This document shows positions 11,338 through 13,576 of a stretch of 13,576 nucleotides of DNA, piece by piece. Origin of the DNA: GWA1-54-12 sp964489845 (GTDB lineage: Bacteria > Patescibacteriota > Minisyncoccia > UBA6257 > GWB1-50-10). Positions within the stretch are counted from its first letter, which is position 1, and each line of letters starts with the position of its first letter. The notes beneath the pieces were generated by a model, which was not told the origin of the DNA, did not search any database, and saw only the letters and a list, made by a program, of their open reading frames with translations. The position numbers were made by a program, and so were the translations under genes. Where the stretch lies: positions 1 through 13,576 of the forward strand of contig CAZAZV010000015.1 in assembly GCA_964489845.1 (NCBI GenBank). The letters run 5' to 3'.

Positions 11338-13069
11338 CGCGATTGCGGACCTGCTGCGGAGCGTGGGCGATCTTCTCGCCGCACAGGGAGAAGATTCGTT
11401 CAAGGTGCGCGCGTACGAACGCGCCGCGCGCAGCGTGGACGCACTCGACAAAGAAGCCTGGGAAATTTATGCAGCGGACGGCACGAAGGGGCTTGAAGCG
11501 ATTCCCGGCGTGGGGAAGTCGATTGCGGAGAAAATCGAGGAACTTTTGAAAACCGGACGCTCCCGCTATCACGAAGAACTGAAACGCGAAGCGCCGTTCG
11601 ATGTGTCGGATATTACGAGTGTCGAGGGCATCGGCGCGAAGATGGCGCGTAAACTGTACGATGCGCTCCACGTGCGGACGCTCCGCGAACTCGAGCGGGC
11701 GGCGCGGGCGGGGAAAGTGCGGAACATCCCCGGTTTCGGCGCGAAGACGGAAGAAAATATCCTGAAGGGCATCGCGTTCCAGAAACAGCACGAGGGGCGG
11801 TTCGTGCTGGGGTTCGTCGAGGACGACATTATCACCTTCGTCGAACGCCTGCGGAGCGTGGAGGGTGTGCGTACCATTGATATCGCCGGTTCGATTCGGA
11901 GAAGGAAGGAAACCATCCGCGACGCCGACGTGCTCGTCGTCGCCCTCGACGCGAAGCGGCTCATGGACGCCTTCGTATCGCAGCCGGAAGTCGTGCACGT
12001 ATACGCGCACGGCGAGACGAAATCGTCCGTGAAACTCGCGTCGGGCATCGACATCGACGTGCGGGTCGTTCCGAAGGAGTCGTACGGCGCCGCGCTCAAC
12101 TATTTCACCGGGAGCAAGGCGCACAATGTGGCGCTCCGGAAGGAAGCGATCAAGCGGGGGTACAAGCTGAACGAGTACGGGTTGTTTTCGAGAAAGACCG
12201 GCCGCCGCGTCGGCGGGGAGAGTGAGGAAGAGCTCTATAAGAAATTCGGGTTCGCGTACATTCCTCCCGAGCTCCGAGAAAATCAGGGAGAGATTGAAGC
12301 GGCACGGGAGGGGAAGCTGCCGAACCTCATTCCATACGACGCATTGCGCGGCGACCTGCAGACGCAGACGACGTGGTCCGACGGGGCGCAATCGATTGAG
12401 AAAATGGCGCGCGCCGCGCATGCCGCCGGACTCGAGTATATGCTCGTGACCGACCACACGAAGTCGCTCACCGTCGCGAACGGTCTCGATGTAAAGCGGC
12501 TCAAGAAGCAGTGGAAAGAAATAGACAAAGCGAACGAGCGGTTCGAGGCGGAGGGGGTGCGGTTCAAAATTCTGAAAGGCACGGAATGCGAAATTTTGAG
12601 AGACGGGACACTCGACGTAGACGATGAGGCGCTCTCGCAGCTTGATATCGTCGGCGTGGCGGTGCATTCTTATTTCAATCTCCCCCGCGCCGCGCAGACC
12701 GCGCGCATTATCCGGGCAATCCGGAACCCGTACGTCGACATTTTGTTCCATCCGACCGGGCGGTTGCTCAAGGAGCGGGAAGCGTACGCGCTCGACGTGG
12801 ACGCCGTGATTGCGGCGGCGAAGGAGACCGGCACGGTACTCGAGGTGAATGCGTTTCCAAACCGGCTCGATTTGAACGACGAGTATGTGCGGCGGTGCGT
12901 GGAGCGAGGCGTCAAGCTCGCCATCGATTCCGACGCGCACCACACCTCGCACTTCGGCTATCTGAAGTACGGCATCGGGCAGGCGCGGCGCGGCTGGGCG
13001 GAAGCGAAGGACATCGTGAACACGCGCCCACTCAAGGAAATGCTCAAACTTTTGAAACGGAACAAATGA
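11306..13069 (+). CDS. polX: Family X DNA polymerase with C-terminal PHP domain (PolX)
   Basis: Gap-filling repair polymerase, 587 residues, a normal length for bacterial PolX. The N-terminal 8-kDa-like domain (FKVRAYERAARSV) is followed by helix-hairpin-helix motifs IPGVGKSIAEKI (from 66), VEGIGAKMARKL (from 106) and IPGFGAKTEENIL (from 141). The polymerase site is GSIRRRKETIRDADVLVV with D206 and D208, third Asp in IDIDVRV (D249/D251), and FTGSKAHNVALR for nucleotide binding. The PHP domain has VTDHTKSL, KGTECEIL, AVHSYF, FHPTGRLL and IDSDAHH, but motif I reads DLQTQT (350-355) rather than DLxxH. The ATG at 11306 overlaps the upstream ATPase gene by 32 bases; TTG at 11318 is an alternative. 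It is coupled to the NUDIX gene by an ATGA overlap. Confidence 0.95.
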   Translation: MNSPLKRIRNSAIADLLRSVGDLLAAQGEDSFKVRAYERAARSVDALDKEAWEIYAADGTKGLEAIPGVGKSIAEKIEELLKTGRSRYHEELKREAPFDVSDITSVEGIGAKMARKLYDALHVRTLRELERAARAGKVRNIPGFGAKTEENILKGIAFQKQHEGRFVLGFVEDDIITFVERLRSVEGVRTIDIAGSIRRRKETIRDADVLVVALDAKRLMDAFVSQPEVVHVYAHGETKSSVKLASGIDIDVRVVPKESYGAALNYFTGSKAHNVALRKEAIKRGYKLNEYGLFSRKTGRRVGGESEEELYKKFGFAYIPPELRENQGEIEAAREGKLPNLIPYDALRGDLQTQTTWSDGAQSIEKMARAAHAAGLEYMLVTDHTKSLTVANGLDVKRLKKQWKEIDKANERFEAEGVRFKILKGTECEILRDGTLDVDDEALSQLDIVGVAVHSYFNLPRAAQTARIIRAIRNPYVDILFHPTGRLLKEREAYALDVDAVIAAAKETGTVLEVNAFPNRLDLNDEYVRRCVERGVKLAIDSDAHHTSHFGYLKYGIGQARRGWAEAKDIVNTRPLKEMLKLLKRNK

Positions 13070-13509
13070 AACAGGTATCGGCAGGCATCGTCATCTATCG
13101 CAAAACGAATCAGGGACTGCTCTTCCTCCTCCTTTTCCACGGCGGGAAATATTGGAGTTTCCCGAAAGGGAAAATCGACGCGGAGGAACGGGCGTGGCAG
13201 ACGGCGCTCCGCGAAGTGGGGGAGGAAACCGGCATCACGGCGAAGCATCTCGAGTTCGAACCGAACTTCCGAACGAGCGACCACTTCACGTTCCGAGCTG
13301 ACAAACAAACCATCAACAAAACGGTGGTATATTTCCTCGCGCGGGCGCGCAAATCGCAGGTCGTCATTGCGCCGCGCGAACACCGCGGCTACGGCTGGTT
13401 CACATACAAGGAGGCAATGAACATCCTTCCGCACAAGAATCTCCGCAACACCATCACCAAGGCGTACGAGGCGCTCCAGGGGAAAGAGCAGGGCCGTGGA
13501 CAGCATTGA
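13066..13509 (+). CDS. NUDIX hydrolase, Ap4A/nucleotide-diphosphatase-like
   Basis: A single-domain, 147-residue NUDIX protein. It begins SAGIVIYRKTNQG, then WSFPKGKID leads into a complete NUDIX box: G35, E41, R49-E50-V51, E53-E54, G56. The PKGK sequence before the box is common in diadenosine tetraphosphate hydrolases and in MutT-like mRNA/nucleotide diphosphatases; the substrate is not decided by sequence alone. A C-terminal basic tail (GKEQGRGQH) follows. The ATG overlaps the polX stop (ATGA), so it is translated with the polymerase. A sanitising role for nucleotides near a repair polymerase is a reasonable inference from context. Confidence 0.92.
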   Translation: MKQVSAGIVIYRKTNQGLLFLLLFHGGKYWSFPKGKIDAEERAWQTALREVGEETGITAKHLEFEPNFRTSDHFTFRADKQTINKTVVYFLARARKSQVVIAPREHRGYGWFTYKEAMNILPHKNLRNTITKAYEALQGKEQGRGQH

Positions 13510-13532
13510 TATTTCCGCGAGTGTGCTATAAT
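13506..13532 (+). promoter_or_regulatory. Promoter of the gene starting at 13540
   Basis: TGCTATAAT (13524-13532) is a perfect extended -10. TTGATA (13506-13511) is a 4/6 -35 at a short 15-bp spacing, overlapping the NUDIX stop. The ATG follows the -10 by 7 bases, predicting a leaderless mRNA. Confidence 0.65.
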
Positions 13533-13539
13533 GAGCAGT

Positions 13540-13576
13540 ATGAAGCGCATCCTCCAGAACCCCTTCTTCTATCTCT
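13540..13576 (+). CDS. Start of an unidentified gene, cut by the window end
   Basis: Only 12 residues are visible, MKRILQNPFFYL. A short basic start followed by a hydrophobic run fits an N-terminal membrane segment. It resembles the beginnings of some FtsH proteases (basic residues then NPFFYL), but this is too short to identify. The strong promoter just upstream supports it as a genuine gene start. Confidence 0.6.
   Translation, partial: MKRILQNPFFYL

Noticed and set aside
11312..12952. 546-residue open frame on the minus strand opposite polX
   Set aside because: Antisense shadow of a fully supported PolX; no recognisable domain and no promoter or ribosome-binding signal.
1..13576. tRNA or rRNA genes and alternative genetic code
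   Set aside because: No cloverleaf or rRNA-like sequence was recognised apart from tmRNA; TGA serves as a genuine stop in ruvA, the Mur ligase, polX and the last NUDIX gene.

Overview
The window looks like part of a Candidate Phyla Radiation (Patescibacteria, probably Parcubacteria-type) chromosome with fairly high GC. The reasons are the compact divergent core genes, a Clp-type AAA+ ATPase joined to a membrane-anchor module, an N-terminal winged-helix NUDIX protein, a Mur ligase without its first domain, a very short L35, and gene starts that sit only 4-11 bases from -10 boxes. TGA is used as a stop (for example at the ends of polX and ruvA), so this is not a lineage that reads TGA as glycine. 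Placement rests on gene content and recall of such genomes, not on a search.

Layout, left to right. (1) 1-1760, plus strand: the 3' end of ileS, then smpB, then the tmRNA gene ssrA, so the two trans-translation partners are adjacent. A long perfect hairpin closes tmRNA, followed by about 140 bp rich in inverted repeats that contain echoes of the tmRNA 3' end. (2) 1944-4740, minus strand: an AT-richer block with an ABC exporter half-transporter of unusual signature motif and a REP-associated tyrosine transposase (RAYT, Y1/HUH). Three nearly identical 25-27 bp palindromes occur with the RAYT: in its leader, inside its coding sequence, and just after its stop. (3) 4779-6582, plus strand: the winged-helix/NUDIX gene, then the translation operon infC-rpmI-rplT ending in an intrinsic terminator. 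(4) 8339-6574, minus strand: ruvA and a translationally coupled MurE-type ligase, convergent with rplT. (5) 8508-13509, plus strand: a membrane-anchored Clp-type ATPase interrupted by a 100-N assembly gap, overlapping polX, which overlaps a second NUDIX hydrolase. A further gene with its own promoter starts at 13540 and runs off the window.

How the genes fit together: most are housekeeping functions (isoleucine charging, ribosome rescue, initiation factor and ribosomal proteins, wall precursor synthesis, Holliday-junction handling, gap-filling repair, nucleotide cleaning, protein quality control). The accessory block is the ABC transporter plus RAYT and its palindromes. The two strongest leads are the RAYT/palindrome set, which looks like a REP-type system in a CPR-like genome, and the Clp-type ATPase, whose first ATPase domain looks inactive and which lacks the usual pore-loop aromatics and ClpP-docking tripeptide. 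A recurrent promoter layout (extended -10 placed almost on the start codon) points to widespread leaderless or near-leaderless mRNAs.
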